From Klebsiella pneumoniae (lineage in GTDB: Bacteria > Pseudomonadota > Gammaproteobacteria > Burkholderiales > UBA3065), in NCBI GenBank assembly GCA_945897555.1, contig CAMDGF010000004.1:1-41449 (forward strand): DNA of 41,449 nucleotides, read 5' to 3'. How positions within the stretch are numbered: the stretch's first letter is position 1; each line of letters begins with the position of its first letter. The notes beneath the pieces are model-generated. The model ran no database searches, was not told the DNA's origin, and was given only the letters and a program-made list of their open reading frames with translations. Both the position numbers and the translations under genes were made by a program. This document shows positions 7,283 through 15,908 of the stretch, one piece after another.

Positions 7283-10200
7283 GTGCAGATCGCGGACATC
7301 CATTACCCCGAAGACCTCCCCGTCTCGGCGCGCCGCGACGAGATCCTCGCCGCGCTGCGCAAGCAGCAGGTGGTCATCGTGTGTGGCGAGACCGGCTCCG
7401 GCAAGACCACCCAGCTGCCCAAGATGGCGCTGCAGGTGGCGCTGGAGAACGAGGCGGCGCGCGAGGCTCGTGCCGTTCAGCGCGTGGCCGCGGGGCAGGG
7501 CGGTGACGCCCGTTCGGCGAACGACCGCGGCCCGCGTCGCCCGCGCCTGATCGGCTGCACCCAGCCGCGCCGCCTGGCCGCGCGCAGCATCGCCGCGCGT
7601 CTAGGGGTGGAGCTGAACAACCCCGACCTCGTCGGCTTCAAGGTGCGTTTCACCGACAACACGCGCCCCACCGCACGCCTCAAGGTGATGACCGACGGCA
7701 TCTTGTTGGCCGAGACGCGCTCCGACCCCGACCTGCGCGCCTACGGCACCCTCCTCATCGATGAGGCACACGAGCGCAGCCTCAACATCGACTTCTTGCT
7801 GGGGTACTTAAAGCGCCTGTGCAAGCGCCGGCCCGATCTCAAGGTCATCGTGACGTCCGCAACCATCGACGCGCAGCGCTTCAGCCAGCACTTTGGCGGC
7901 GCGCCGGTGATCGAGGTCTCGGGCCGCACCTACCCGGTCGAGGTGCGCTACCGGCCTCTGCCCAAGGACTTGGAGGACAGCAGCGAGGCGGTCATCGAGG
8001 GCATCGTCGATGCCGTGGACGAGCTGGCGCGGGTCGGCAACGGTGACGTGCTGGTCTTTCTGCCGGGCGAGCGCGAGATCCGCGAGACCGCCGAGGCGCT
8101 GCGCAAGCACCACCCGCCCGGCGCCGAGATCCTGCCGCTCTATGCGCGCCTCTCAGCGGCCGAGCAGAACCGCGTCTTCCAGCCGGGCGGGGCACGCCGC
8201 ATCGTGCTCTCCACCAATGTGGCCGAGACCTCGCTCACGGTGCCGGGCATCCGTTACGTGGTGGACCCGGGCTTGGCGCGTGTCAACCGGTACTCCTACC
8301 GCACCAAGGTCGAGATGCTGCTCACCGAGCGCGTGAGTCAGGCCTCGGCCAACCAGCGCGCCGGCCGCTGCGGGCGGGTGGCGGCGGGCGTCTGCATCCG
8401 GCTCTACGAGGAGGAGGACTACCAGACCCGGCCGCCGTTCTCCGACCCGGAGATCGTGCGCTCCTCGTTGGCCTCGGTCATCTTGCGCATGGCCGCGTTG
8501 CGGCTGGGCAGCGTCGACGAGTTCCCCTTTCTTGAGCCGCCATCGAGCAAGGCCATTCACGATGGCTATCAGCAGCTGCAGGAGCTCGGTGCGGTGGACG
8601 AGCTGCGCCAGATCACGCCGCTGGGCGAGGAGATGGCGCGCTTCCCGCTCGACCCCGCCATCGGCCGGCTCATCCTCGCCGCACGCGATGAACAATGCCT
8701 CAAGGAGGTGCTCATCATCGCCAGCGCGCTCTCGGTGCAGGACCCGCGCGAGCGGCCACCCGACCGCGCCAGCGCCGCTGACGACGCGCACCGCGCCTTT
8801 GCTGATGAGCGCTCCGACTTCATGAGCCTGCTCAAGCTCTGGCATTGGTACGAAGAGAAGCTCAAGCACAAAAAATCCAACCGGCAGCTCACCAACGACT
8901 GCAAGGAGCGCTTTCTCAGTCCGCTGCGGCTGCGCGAGTGGCGCGACATCCACGGCCAGCTGCACGCCATGCTCGCCGAGATCGGGCTGCGCGAGAACCA
9001 GCAGCCCGGGTCGTTCGAGCAGATCCACCGTGCATTGCTGGCCGGCTTGCTCGGCAACATCGGCGTCAAGACCGACACCCCCGGCGAGTACCAGGGCGCG
9101 CGCGGCAACAAGTTCTGGATCTTCCCCGGCTCGGCGCTGCACAAGAAGGGCGGCAAGTGGGTGCTGGCGGCTGAGCTGGTGGAGACCAGCAAGCTCTATG
9201 GCCGCTGCGTGGCGACCATCCAGCCCGAGTGGGTCGAGGCGGTGGCCGGGCCGCTGCTCAAGCGCCAGTACATCGAGCCGCATTGGGACGTCGAGCGCGG
9301 CGAGGTGATGGCCTGGGAGCGCGTCACGCTGTTCGGCCTCACATTGGTGAACCGCCGCAAGGCGCGCTATGGCCCGGTCAACCCCACCGAGGCGCACGAG
9401 ATCTTCTTGCGCCAGGCGCTGGTCGCCGGCAATCTCGAAACGCATGGCAGTTTCTTGCGCCACAACAATGCCTTGCGCAAGGAGCTGGAGGAGCTCGAGC
9501 ACATGAGCCGCCGCGTCGATGTGCTGGTCGATGACGACGCGGTGCACGCGCACTTCGCTCGCATCGTCCCCCGCGATGTCTCCGACGCCCGCGCCTTTGA
9601 ACGCTGGCGCAAGGGCGTTGAGCAAAATGACCCGCGCGCGCTCTACCTCACTCGCGACACGCTGATGCGTCATACCGCGGCGGCGGTGACCGCGCAGCTC
9701 TTCCCCAAGTCGCGCGACGTGGATGGCATCGAATGCCGCTACGACTACCGCTTCGAACCCGGCCACCCGGCCGACGGCGTCACGCTCACGGTGCCGCTGC
9801 ACCTGCTCAACCGCCTCGATCCGCACGAGGGGGAGTGGCTGGTACCTGGGCTGCTGCGCGACAAGCTCACGCTTCTTGTGAAAGGTCTCCCCAAGTCCCT
9901 GCGCCGCGTCTGCGTGCCGGTGCCCGATTGCGTCACCGGCGCGCTGGAGGCGCTCGAAGACGGCAGGGGCGAACTGCTGCAGCGGCTGGCGGGGCATCTG
10001 GCTGCGAGGTATCGCGTCGAGGTGCCCGAGGATGCGTTCGCCGGCGTCGAGCTGCCGGCGCATCTTCGGCTGCGCTACCGCGTGGTCGACGATCAAGGCC
10101 GCGAGCTGGCCGACGGCCGCGAATTACCACTCTTGCGCGCGCAGCTGGCCGAGGCGGCGCGGCTGACCTTCGCCAAGACCGACGAGCCGGAGATGGAGCG

Positions 10201-11053
10201 CTCCGGTATCAAGACCTGGGACCTCGGCGACCTGCCGGCCGAGATCGCTTTTAGCCGTGGCGGGCGCAAGCTGGTGGGCTACCCGGCCCTGGTCGACGAA
10301 GGTGAGACGGTGGCATTGCGCCTGTTCGACACGCCCGAGGCGGCTGCCGCCAGCCACCGCGCCGGGGTGTGCCGGCTGCTGCGGCTGGAACTCAAGGACG
10401 CCTTCAAGCAGTGGGAGAAGACGCTGCCGGGCTTCCAGGCGGTGGCGCTGCAGGCGCGCATGCTGTGTGAGGCCGACGCCCTGCGCGACGACTGGCTCGC
10501 TGCCGTGGCCGACCGCGCGCTGCTGGGCGAAGACGAGCCACCACGCACGCAGCGCGAGTTCAACGAACAGAAGCAGCGCGGCCGCGCGCGCTTGCCGGCT
10601 GTGGTGGAAGCGGTGGGACGCATCGCCACGGCCTGCATCGCCGAGTGGCAAGCGCTGCAGACCGCGCTCACCCGGCCGCTGCCACAGCCGCTCAAGGCTG
10701 ATGTGCAAGGGCAGTTGCAGCGTCTCGTGTTCAGAGGCTTTTTGGCCACCACGCCGTGGGAGCGGCTGCAGCACCTGCCGCGCTACCTCAAGGCCATCAG
10801 CCGCCGCCTGGAGCGCTTCCACCAGAATCCGGCGCGCGACGAGCAGCACCGCAGCGCCATCCAGTCGTTGTGGGGCCACTACGAGCAGCGCCTGGCGCGG
10901 CACCGCAAGGCTGGCATCGACGACCCTCAGCTGCACGAGTACCGCTGGCTGCTGGAGGAGCTGCGCGTGAGTTTGTTTGCCCAGGAGTTGCGCACGCCGT
11001 TCCCGGTGTCGTACAAACGCTTGGAGAAGCATTGGTCGCAGGTGCGGCCATGA
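7283..11053 (+). CDS. hrpA: ATP-dependent RNA helicase HrpA (DEAH box)
   Basis: This 1256-residue protein starts at a GTG; the frame is closed by a stop about 50 bp upstream and contains no ATG. It opens with YPEDLPVSARRDEI, then motif I GETGSGKT (35-42), TQPRRLAARS (motif Ia), DEAH (160-163), TSAT (191-194), STNVAETSLTVPGI and QRAGRCGRV (motif VI). The HA2, OB-fold and long DUF3418 C-terminal regions typical of HrpA (about 1300 residues) follow. A 31-residue Ala/Arg/Gly-rich insertion (residues 57-87) separates motif I from motif Ia. HrpA unwinds RNA and rescues collided ribosomes. The gene stands alone, divergent from pqqU with a 178-bp gap that shows no clear promoter match. Confidence 0.95.
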   Translation: MQIADIHYPEDLPVSARRDEILAALRKQQVVIVCGETGSGKTTQLPKMALQVALENEAAREARAVQRVAAGQGGDARSANDRGPRRPRLIGCTQPRRLAARSIAARLGVELNNPDLVGFKVRFTDNTRPTARLKVMTDGILLAETRSDPDLRAYGTLLIDEAHERSLNIDFLLGYLKRLCKRRPDLKVIVTSATIDAQRFSQHFGGAPVIEVSGRTYPVEVRYRPLPKDLEDSSEAVIEGIVDAVDELARVGNGDVLVFLPGEREIRETAEALRKHHPPGAEILPLYARLSAAEQNRVFQPGGARRIVLSTNVAETSLTVPGIRYVVDPGLARVNRYSYRTKVEMLLTERVSQASANQRAGRCGRVAAGVCIRLYEEEDYQTRPPFSDPEIVRSSLASVILRMAALRLGSVDEFPFLEPPSSKAIHDGYQQLQELGAVDELRQITPLGEEMARFPLDPAIGRLILAARDEQCLKEVLIIASALSVQDPRERPPDRASAADDAHRAFADERSDFMSLLKLWHWYEEKLKHKKSNRQLTNDCKERFLSPLRLREWRDIHGQLHAMLAEIGLRENQQPGSFEQIHRALLAGLLGNIGVKTDTPGEYQGARGNKFWIFPGSALHKKGGKWVLAAELVETSKLYGRCVATIQPEWVEAVAGPLLKRQYIEPHWDVERGEVMAWERVTLFGLTLVNRRKARYGPVNPTEAHEIFLRQALVAGNLETHGSFLRHNNALRKELEELEHMSRRVDVLVDDDAVHAHFARIVPRDVSDARAFERWRKGVEQNDPRALYLTRDTLMRHTAAAVTAQLFPKSRDVDGIECRYDYRFEPGHPADGVTLTVPLHLLNRLDPHEGEWLVPGLLRDKLTLLVKGLPKSLRRVCVPVPDCVTGALEALEDGRGELLQRLAGHLAARYRVEVPEDAFAGVELPAHLRLRYRVVDDQGRELADGRELPLLRAQLAEAARLTFAKTDEPEMERSGIKTWDLGDLPAEIAFSRGGRKLVGYPALVDEGETVALRLFDTPEAAAASHRAGVCRLLRLELKDAFKQWEKTLPGFQAVALQARMLCEADALRDDWLAAVADRALLGEDEPPRTQREFNEQKQRGRARLPAVVEAVGRIATACIAEWQALQTALTRPLPQPLKADVQGQLQRLVFRGFLATTPWERLQHLPRYLKAISRRLERFHQNPARDEQHRSAIQSLWGHYEQRLARHRKAGIDDPQLHEYRWLLEELRVSLFAQELRTPFPVSYKRLEKHWSQVRP

Positions 11054-11135
11054 TGCTGGGGCGCTCGGGCCGCGCTGGACGAGCCTCGGGCCCACGCGTG
11101 GCCCGCCCCCAACCTTCGGACCCCCACCTTTGAGC

Positions 11136-11900
11136 ATGAGCGCGCCTCCAAGCCAGATCCTCCTGCCGCTGCTGCAGCGACCGCAGCCGACACTGGAGAG
11201 CTTTGTCGCCGGGCCCAATGGCGAGGTGCTGGCGGCGGTGAGGGCCTTGCTGGCAGGCGATCACGATGGTGAGCTGGTCTACCTGTGGGGCGACCGTGCC
11301 AGCGGTCGCAGCCACTTGCTCCATGGGCTTGCGCGAGCGGCCGCGGGGGATGGTGCGTCACCGCCACTCGACCTCGGCCAGACGCGCAGCAAAGCCGCTT
11401 CGGGCGATGGTGCACCCCCGGCGGGCGTGGCCGTCGTCGACGCTGGTTCGATCGCCTCGGTCTGGTCGCCGTCCGGCCCGGTGCTGGTCGTCGACGATGT
11501 CGAGCAGCTGTCGGCGCCTGCCGAGGTGCGCCTGTTCGACGCCATCAACCGAGGTCGCGCCGAGGGCTGGAAGATGTTGTTTGCAGGGCCGCTGCCGCCG
11601 GCGCGGCTGGCGCTGCGCGGTGAACTCACCTCGCGGCTGGCGCAAGGCCTGGTGCTGCAGTTGCAGCATCTGAGCGATGCCGACAAGGTGGCGGCGATGG
11701 TCGACTATGCGGCGCGTTCGGGTTTTGCGCTGCCTGCAGAAGTGGCCGACTACCTTTTGCGGCATGGCCGACGCGATCTGGGTACCTTGCTTGCAGTGGT
11801 GCAGGCCATCGATGAGGTGTCGCTGCGCGACCGCCGGCCCATCAGTGTGCGTCTGGCGCACGATGTCTTGTATTCGGCCGATCTCTTCTGTCCGCTCTAG
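11136..11900 (+). CDS. hda: DnaA regulatory inactivator Hda
   Basis: This 254-residue DnaA-like AAA+ protein starts at the ATG at 11136. The N-terminus carries QILLPLL, a good match to the beta-clamp-binding motif (QLxLP) through which Hda acts at the sliding clamp. The P-loop region reads WGDRASGRSHLL, the arginine-variant Walker A usual in Hda, and Walker B is VLVVDDVEQL. It is longer than the roughly 233 residues of E. coli Hda because of an Asp/Ala/Gly-rich loop around residues 70-97. It promotes hydrolysis of DnaA-bound ATP after replication initiation. It follows hrpA by 82 bp on the same strand and ends convergently against the membrane protein gene. Confidence 0.9.
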   Translation: MSAPPSQILLPLLQRPQPTLESFVAGPNGEVLAAVRALLAGDHDGELVYLWGDRASGRSHLLHGLARAAAGDGASPPLDLGQTRSKAASGDGAPPAGVAVVDAGSIASVWSPSGPVLVVDDVEQLSAPAEVRLFDAINRGRAEGWKMLFAGPLPPARLALRGELTSRLAQGLVLQLQHLSDADKVAAMVDYAARSGFALPAEVADYLLRHGRRDLGTLLAVVQAIDEVSLRDRRPISVRLAHDVLYSADLFCPL

Positions 11901-11910
11901 CCCGGCAGTT

Positions 11911-11928
11911 CGTCAGCGGCCGCTGACG
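11911..11928. repeat. Perfect 18-bp palindrome between convergent genes
   Basis: CGTCAGCGGCCGCTGACG is a perfect palindrome placed between the ends of hda and the convergent membrane-protein gene. No T-run follows on either strand, so it is not a classical intrinsic terminator. It could be a terminator-like hairpin, a protein site or chance. Confidence 0.6.
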
Positions 11929-11961
11929 CATCGCTCCGGGCTGGTCTGGCGTCGAGTAAGG

Positions 11962-12645
11962 TCAGCGCTTGCTGCGCAGATAGACTGCGTCATCGAAGCG
12001 TTGTACCCAGCCCGGCCTGTACACCACCATCAGCGTGAGCATGGCACCGGCAGTGAACGCTTCGGACCATCCGAGTAGCAGGTAGAAGGGCAGGAACTCT
12101 TCGCTCAGAACAGCCCATGGCCGTGTGTCCAGAGAGACCAGCAGCAGTGTCTGCGCCAGACCTCCGGCGATCACCGCCAGCCCCGATACGACAAAACCGT
12201 AGACCCACAAGAAGACGAAAGGGTGGGCTGGCAGGCGCCGCTCCGCCAAGGGGACGACGATCGCCGACAGCATGAGTGGGATAAGCCCGTGCAGCATCCA
12301 CTCCGGGCCGAGCGCCCATGCCGGCCGCCCAGCCGCCAGACCGGCCCCCGCCGCAGCCAGTGCCAAGGAGATGGCACCGAATCGCGGCCCGAACATCAGA
12401 TAGGCCACGGTCGCGCCGGCGAGGTGCATCTCCATGCCCGGCAGGCCGCTCGCACGCATCCGCCATAGCAGCATGAGGACGACCGTGGTGCCGAGCCAGA
12501 GGTTGAGACGGCCAGACGACACCAACCCTCTCCAGTCGGCATAGCGCACGAGCCAGCCCAGCGCCGCCAGAGCAAGCAGGCTGAGAGCCGGAAGGGCGAG
12601 CGGGTCGGATATCGTTGAGGGTGGCACCCACGGAGTATCGGACAC
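11962..12645 (-). CDS. CbiM-like integral membrane protein (energy-coupling factor permease-like)
   Basis: From a GTG at 12645 the protein has about 227 residues; an alternative GTG at 12708 adds 21 polar residues. It has roughly six to seven hydrophobic helices. The segment GMEMHLAGATVAYLMFGPRFGAISL resembles the metal-site region of the CbiM/NikM family (which begins MHIPDG), so it is a COG3235-type predicted permease. The N-terminal metal-binding sequence is not the canonical one and no ECF ATPase or CbiQ gene is nearby, so transport of nickel or cobalt is unproven. It is divergent from the HAD phosphatase gene and convergent with hda. Confidence 0.65.
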   Translation of the reverse strand: MSDTPWVPPSTISDPLALPALSLLALAALGWLVRYADWRGLVSSGRLNLWLGTTVVLMLLWRMRASGLPGMEMHLAGATVAYLMFGPRFGAISLALAAAGAGLAAGRPAWALGPEWMLHGLIPLMLSAIVVPLAERRLPAHPFVFLWVYGFVVSGLAVIAGGLAQTLLLVSLDTRPWAVLSEEFLPFYLLLGWSEAFTAGAMLTLMVVYRPGWVQRFDDAVYLRSKR

Positions 12646-12741
12646 TGTCGAGCGTTTCGCCTGCGGGTAGTGGGCTGCCCGCCATCGCAGGGCTCCGAGC
12701 CCATTCACCGTATACTTGGGTTTTTACCGACCCGCCCCGCC

Positions 12742-13404
12742 GTGCAACTGGCTTGTTTCGACCTCGACAATACGCTGCTCGCCACCGACAGCGATCACGA
12801 GTGGGGTCAGTTCCTCATCGATCTGGGTATCCGCGACCGCGCTCTTCATGCGGCCGCCAACGACCGTTTCTATGCCGATTACCAGGCCGGCACGCTCGAC
12901 ATCGACGCCTTTCTCCAATACCAGTTGGCACCACTCGCTGAGCATGAGCCCGCGCAACTCGAGCGCTGGCACCGCCAGTTCATGCGCGAACGTATCCTGC
13001 CGCACATCGGTCGAGCGGCTCGCAAGCTTGTGCAGCAGCACCGCGAGGCGGGACACACGCTGCTCATCATCACTGCGACCAATGCGTTTGTTACGGCGCC
13101 TATCGCCCGGGAGTTCGGCATCGAGCACCTCATCGCCACCGAGCCGGAGCATGTCGATGGCCGCTACACCGGCCGCTACACCGGCACGCCGAGTTTCCGC
13201 GAGGGCAAGGTGACGCGGCTGGAGGCTTGGCTGGTGGCACGCGGGGAGAGCCTTGCCAGCGTTTGCGAGAGTTGGTTCTACAGCGACTCGCGCAACGATC
13301 TGCCGCTGCTCGAGCGTGTCACCCATCCGGTGGCCGTCGATCCAGACCCCGCGCTCGAGGCCGTTGCGCACACGCGCCGCTGGCCGGTGATCAGTCTGCG
13401 CTGA
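12742..13404 (+). CDS. HAD-superfamily subfamily IB phosphatase
   Basis: The 220-residue product starts at a GTG and immediately shows motif I, FDLDNTLL (nucleophile Asp near residue 7). It then shows IITATN (motif II Thr), the Lys of REGKVTR (motif III) and YSDSRNDLPLL (motif IV acidic pair). The order and the helical cap between residues 20 and 100 fit the SerB-like IB group. Proteins of this group precede pcnB in many betaproteobacteria and have been annotated as histidinol-phosphatase or phosphoserine phosphatase-like; the substrate cannot be read from sequence. A TATACT at 12712-12717 may be its -10 box, though no good -35 is visible. A 12-bp tandem duplication encodes GRYTGRYTG. Confidence 0.85.
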   Translation: MQLACFDLDNTLLATDSDHEWGQFLIDLGIRDRALHAAANDRFYADYQAGTLDIDAFLQYQLAPLAEHEPAQLERWHRQFMRERILPHIGRAARKLVQQHREAGHTLLIITATNAFVTAPIAREFGIEHLIATEPEHVDGRYTGRYTGTPSFREGKVTRLEAWLVARGESLASVCESWFYSDSRNDLPLLERVTHPVAVDPDPALEAVAHTRRWPVISLR

Positions 13405-13446
13405 CGGGACTACCGGCATGCCCCACCTGTCTGCGACACTAAGCCG

Positions 13447-14787
13447 ATGATCACCCGACTGCTCAACAAGGTGTTCCGCCGCAGCCACAGCGCGGGCCGT
13501 CCGCCCACCGTGGTCGGCAAGGGTGGCCACAGTATCCGCCACGAGCACATCAGCCAGGCGGCGCGGCGCACCACCGCCACCCTGCAGGAACACGGCTACC
13601 TCGCCTTTGTGGTCGGTGGCGCGGTGCGCGACCTGCTGCTCGGTGTGCAACCCAAGGATTTCGATGTGGCCACCAACGCCACTCCGGAGCAGGTGCACGC
13701 GCTGTTCCGCCGCTCGCGCATCATCGGCCGGCGCTTTCGGCTGGTGCACGTGATGTTCGGCGGCGAGACCATCGAGGTCAGCACCTTCCGCGGCGGCCAC
13801 GACGAGCACGCCGGCACCGATGAGCACGGGCGCATCGTCCGCGACAACGTCTGGGGCACGCAGGAGGAGGACGCGCGGCGCCGCGACTTCACCGTCAACG
13901 CGCTGTTCTTTGACCCGCAGCGCGAGGAGGTGTGGGACTGGCACGGCGGCGTGACCGACCTCAAGGCGCGTCGGCTGCGCATGATCGGCGACCCGGTCAA
14001 GCGCTACCGCGAGGACCCGGTGCGCATGCTGCGCGCGGCCCGGCTTTCGGCCAAGCTCGGCCTCGGCATCGACCGTGCCACGCGTGCCCCCATCCGCGAA
14101 CTCGCGCCGCTGCTGCGCAACGTCCCCGAGGCACGCTTGTTCGACGAGCTGGTCAAGCTGCTGATGTCCGGCCAGGCCGAGCACTGTCTGCGCGCCCTGC
14201 ACGCCGAGGGCCTCGACCGCGACCTGCTGCCGCAACTCGATAGCGCACTGAGTGATCCGGTCAGCGAGCGCTTCATCATGGCTGCGCTCGCCAACACCGA
14301 CCAGCGCATCCGCGAGGACAAGCCTGTGTCGCCCACCTTTTTGCTGGCCGCGCTGCTCTGGCCGCAGGTGAGGGCGGCTTGGCAGTCGGCCGAGGCCGCT
14401 GGCGAGAAGCCGGTGCCGGCCCTGCTCGCGGCTATGGATGTGGCGCTGGGCAGCCAGGCCAAGTCCCTGCCTATCCCGCGCCGCTTCGACGCCGGCATGA
14501 AGGAGATCTGGCTGCTGCAGCCGCGCTTTTTGCAGCGCAACGGCCAGCGCCCCTTCCGTCTGCTCGAGAACCTCCGTTTTCGCGCCGCCTATGATTTCTT
14601 CCGGCTGCGCGCTGAGGCCGGTGAGACGGAGCTCGCCGTGGCCGACTGGTGGGAGGAGTTCCAGAACGCCAACCCGGTCGATCGTGAGTCCTTGCTGGTG
14701 GCCGAATCCACCGGCAGTGCCTCGCCGCGTCGCCGCCGCCGCCGCCGTGGTCCGCGTCGTGAGGCTGCCGGGGAGGGCGTGGCATGA
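13447..14787 (+). CDS. pcnB: Poly(A) polymerase I
   Basis: This 446-residue class II nucleotidyltransferase has the signature GGAVRDLLLG (57-66) and the catalytic pair in KDFDVATNAT (D71, D73). The third acidic site and RRRDFTVNALFFDP follow, with the RNA-binding domain (ARLSAKLGLGID) near 200. The Arg-rich tail (RRRRRRRGPRRE) is usual for PcnB. The enzyme adds poly(A) tails that mark RNA for decay. It begins 42 bp after the HAD gene and its stop overlaps the folK start (ATGA), beginning a chain of coupled genes that runs to ispA. Confidence 0.95.
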   Translation: MITRLLNKVFRRSHSAGRPPTVVGKGGHSIRHEHISQAARRTTATLQEHGYLAFVVGGAVRDLLLGVQPKDFDVATNATPEQVHALFRRSRIIGRRFRLVHVMFGGETIEVSTFRGGHDEHAGTDEHGRIVRDNVWGTQEEDARRRDFTVNALFFDPQREEVWDWHGGVTDLKARRLRMIGDPVKRYREDPVRMLRAARLSAKLGLGIDRATRAPIRELAPLLRNVPEARLFDELVKLLMSGQAEHCLRALHAEGLDRDLLPQLDSALSDPVSERFIMAALANTDQRIREDKPVSPTFLLAALLWPQVRAAWQSAEAAGEKPVPALLAAMDVALGSQAKSLPIPRRFDAGMKEIWLLQPRFLQRNGQRPFRLLENLRFRAAYDFFRLRAEAGETELAVADWWEEFQNANPVDRESLLVAESTGSASPRRRRRRRGPRREAAGEGVA

Positions 14788-15266
14788 CCCGTGCCTACAT
14801 CGCGCTTGGCAGCAACCTGGCTGATCCGGTCTCTCAGCTCGGCGCCGCCTTCGACGCGCTCGGCCAGCTGCCGCAGACCCGTTTGGTTGCGCGCTCCTCA
14901 CTGTGGCGCTCGGCCCCGGTCGGTTATCTCGATCAGCCCGATTTCGTCAACGCCGTGGCCACCGTCGAAACCGCTCTGGAGGCCGAGGACTTGCTCACGC
15001 ATCTGCTGGACATCGAGCGCCGCCACGGCCGGGTGCGCGAGTTCCAGAACGCGCCGCGCACGCTCGACCTCGACATCGCCCTCTACGGTGACGATCAGGT
15101 CGACACACCGGCACTCACGGTGCCGCATCCCCGCATGCACCAGCGGGCGTTCGTCCTGCTGCCGCTCAACGAGCTTGCGCCCGACATCGTCATCCCCGGG
15201 CATGGCCCTTTGCGCGACCTTCTGCCAGCAGTGGCCGACCAGCGGCTCGAGGTGATGCCAGGATGA
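14784..15266 (+). CDS. folK: 2-amino-4-hydroxy-6-hydroxymethyldihydropteridine pyrophosphokinase
   Basis: The 160-residue product matches HPPK in length and motifs: YIALGSNL at the N-terminus, RSSLWRSAPVG, DQPDFVNAV, and the metal-binding RTLDLDIALYGD with D95 and D97. It ends with VPHPRMHQRAFVLLPL. It transfers pyrophosphate from ATP to the pterin precursor in folate synthesis. The start overlaps the pcnB stop and its own stop overlaps the next start, both by four bases, so translation is probably coupled. Folate supply is relevant to the C1 block downstream, but this gene order is common in non-methylotrophs too. Confidence 0.96.
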   Translation: MTRAYIALGSNLADPVSQLGAAFDALGQLPQTRLVARSSLWRSAPVGYLDQPDFVNAVATVETALEAEDLLTHLLDIERRHGRVREFQNAPRTLDLDIALYGDDQVDTPALTVPHPRMHQRAFVLLPLNELAPDIVIPGHGPLRDLLPAVADQRLEVMPG

Positions 15267-15901
15267 GCGCACCGTCGTATCGTCACGTGGTGGTCGAGGG
15301 GCCGATCGGCGCCGGCAAGACCTCGCTCGCGCGGCGGCTGGCCGACACCTGGGGCGCCGACCTGCTGCTCGAGGCGCCCGGTGACAACCCCTTCCTGCCG
15401 CTGTTCTACAAGGACATGCGGCGCTATGCCCTGCCGACCCAGCTGAGCTTCCTGTTCCAGCGTGCCGAGCAGTTGCGCAGCCTCTCGCAGCCGGGCCTGT
15501 TCACGCCGCTTACGGTGAGCGACTTCCTGCTCGACAAAGATCCGCTGTTCGCCCGGCTCAATCTCGACGACGCGGAGTACGGCCTCTATCGCACCGTCTA
15601 CGACAAGCTCGCACCCGAAGCGCCGGCCCCCGATCTGGTCATCTACCTGCAGGCGCCGCTGCCCTCGCTGCTCGATCGCGTGCGCCGGCGTGGCGTGAGC
15701 TACGAGCAGGGCATGGACCCCGAGTACATGGCGCGGCTGGCCGAGGGCTACAGCCGCTTCTTCCACCAGTACGACGCCGCTCCGGTGCTCATTGTCAACA
15801 GCACCAAGCTCAACTTCGTCGAGGACGACGAGGCCTTTGGCATGCTGCTCAACCGCATCGGCCAGATGCGCGGCCCGCGCGAGTTCTTCAGCCGTGGCTG
15901 A
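15263..15901 (+). CDS. Deoxynucleoside kinase (dNK family)
   Basis: This 212-residue kinase has a P-loop GPIGAGKT (13-20), an FLPLFYKDMRRYALPTQLSF substrate-binding segment and VSDFLLDKD, corresponding to the DRS-type region. A lid region RVRRRGVSYEQGMD follows. These are the marks of the deoxyadenosine/deoxyguanosine kinase family, which salvages deoxynucleosides. Members lie between folK and panB in many betaproteobacteria. Which nucleoside is preferred cannot be told. The start overlaps folK by four bases, and panB begins within or 8 bp after its end. Confidence 0.92.
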   Translation: MSAPSYRHVVVEGPIGAGKTSLARRLADTWGADLLLEAPGDNPFLPLFYKDMRRYALPTQLSFLFQRAEQLRSLSQPGLFTPLTVSDFLLDKDPLFARLNLDDAEYGLYRTVYDKLAPEAPAPDLVIYLQAPLPSLLDRVRRRGVSYEQGMDPEYMARLAEGYSRFFHQYDAAPVLIVNSTKLNFVEDDEAFGMLLNRIGQMRGPREFFSRG

Positions 15902-15908
15902 TCTGCGC

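Noticed and set aside
8153-10096. 647-codon minus-strand frame inside hrpA
   Set aside because: It is antisense to the conserved helicase core and has biased composition, no ribosome site and no family resemblance.
13159-13182. 12-bp tandem repeat in the HAD gene as a sign of an unstable microsatellite
   Set aside because: Only two units are present and the encoded GRYTG segment is normal for this region of the family.
12724-14901. Long minus-strand open frame (725 codons) opposite the HAD gene and pcnB
   Set aside because: Shadow of GC-rich codon use: the plus strand encodes two clear families over the same span, and the antisense translation has no recognisable motif.
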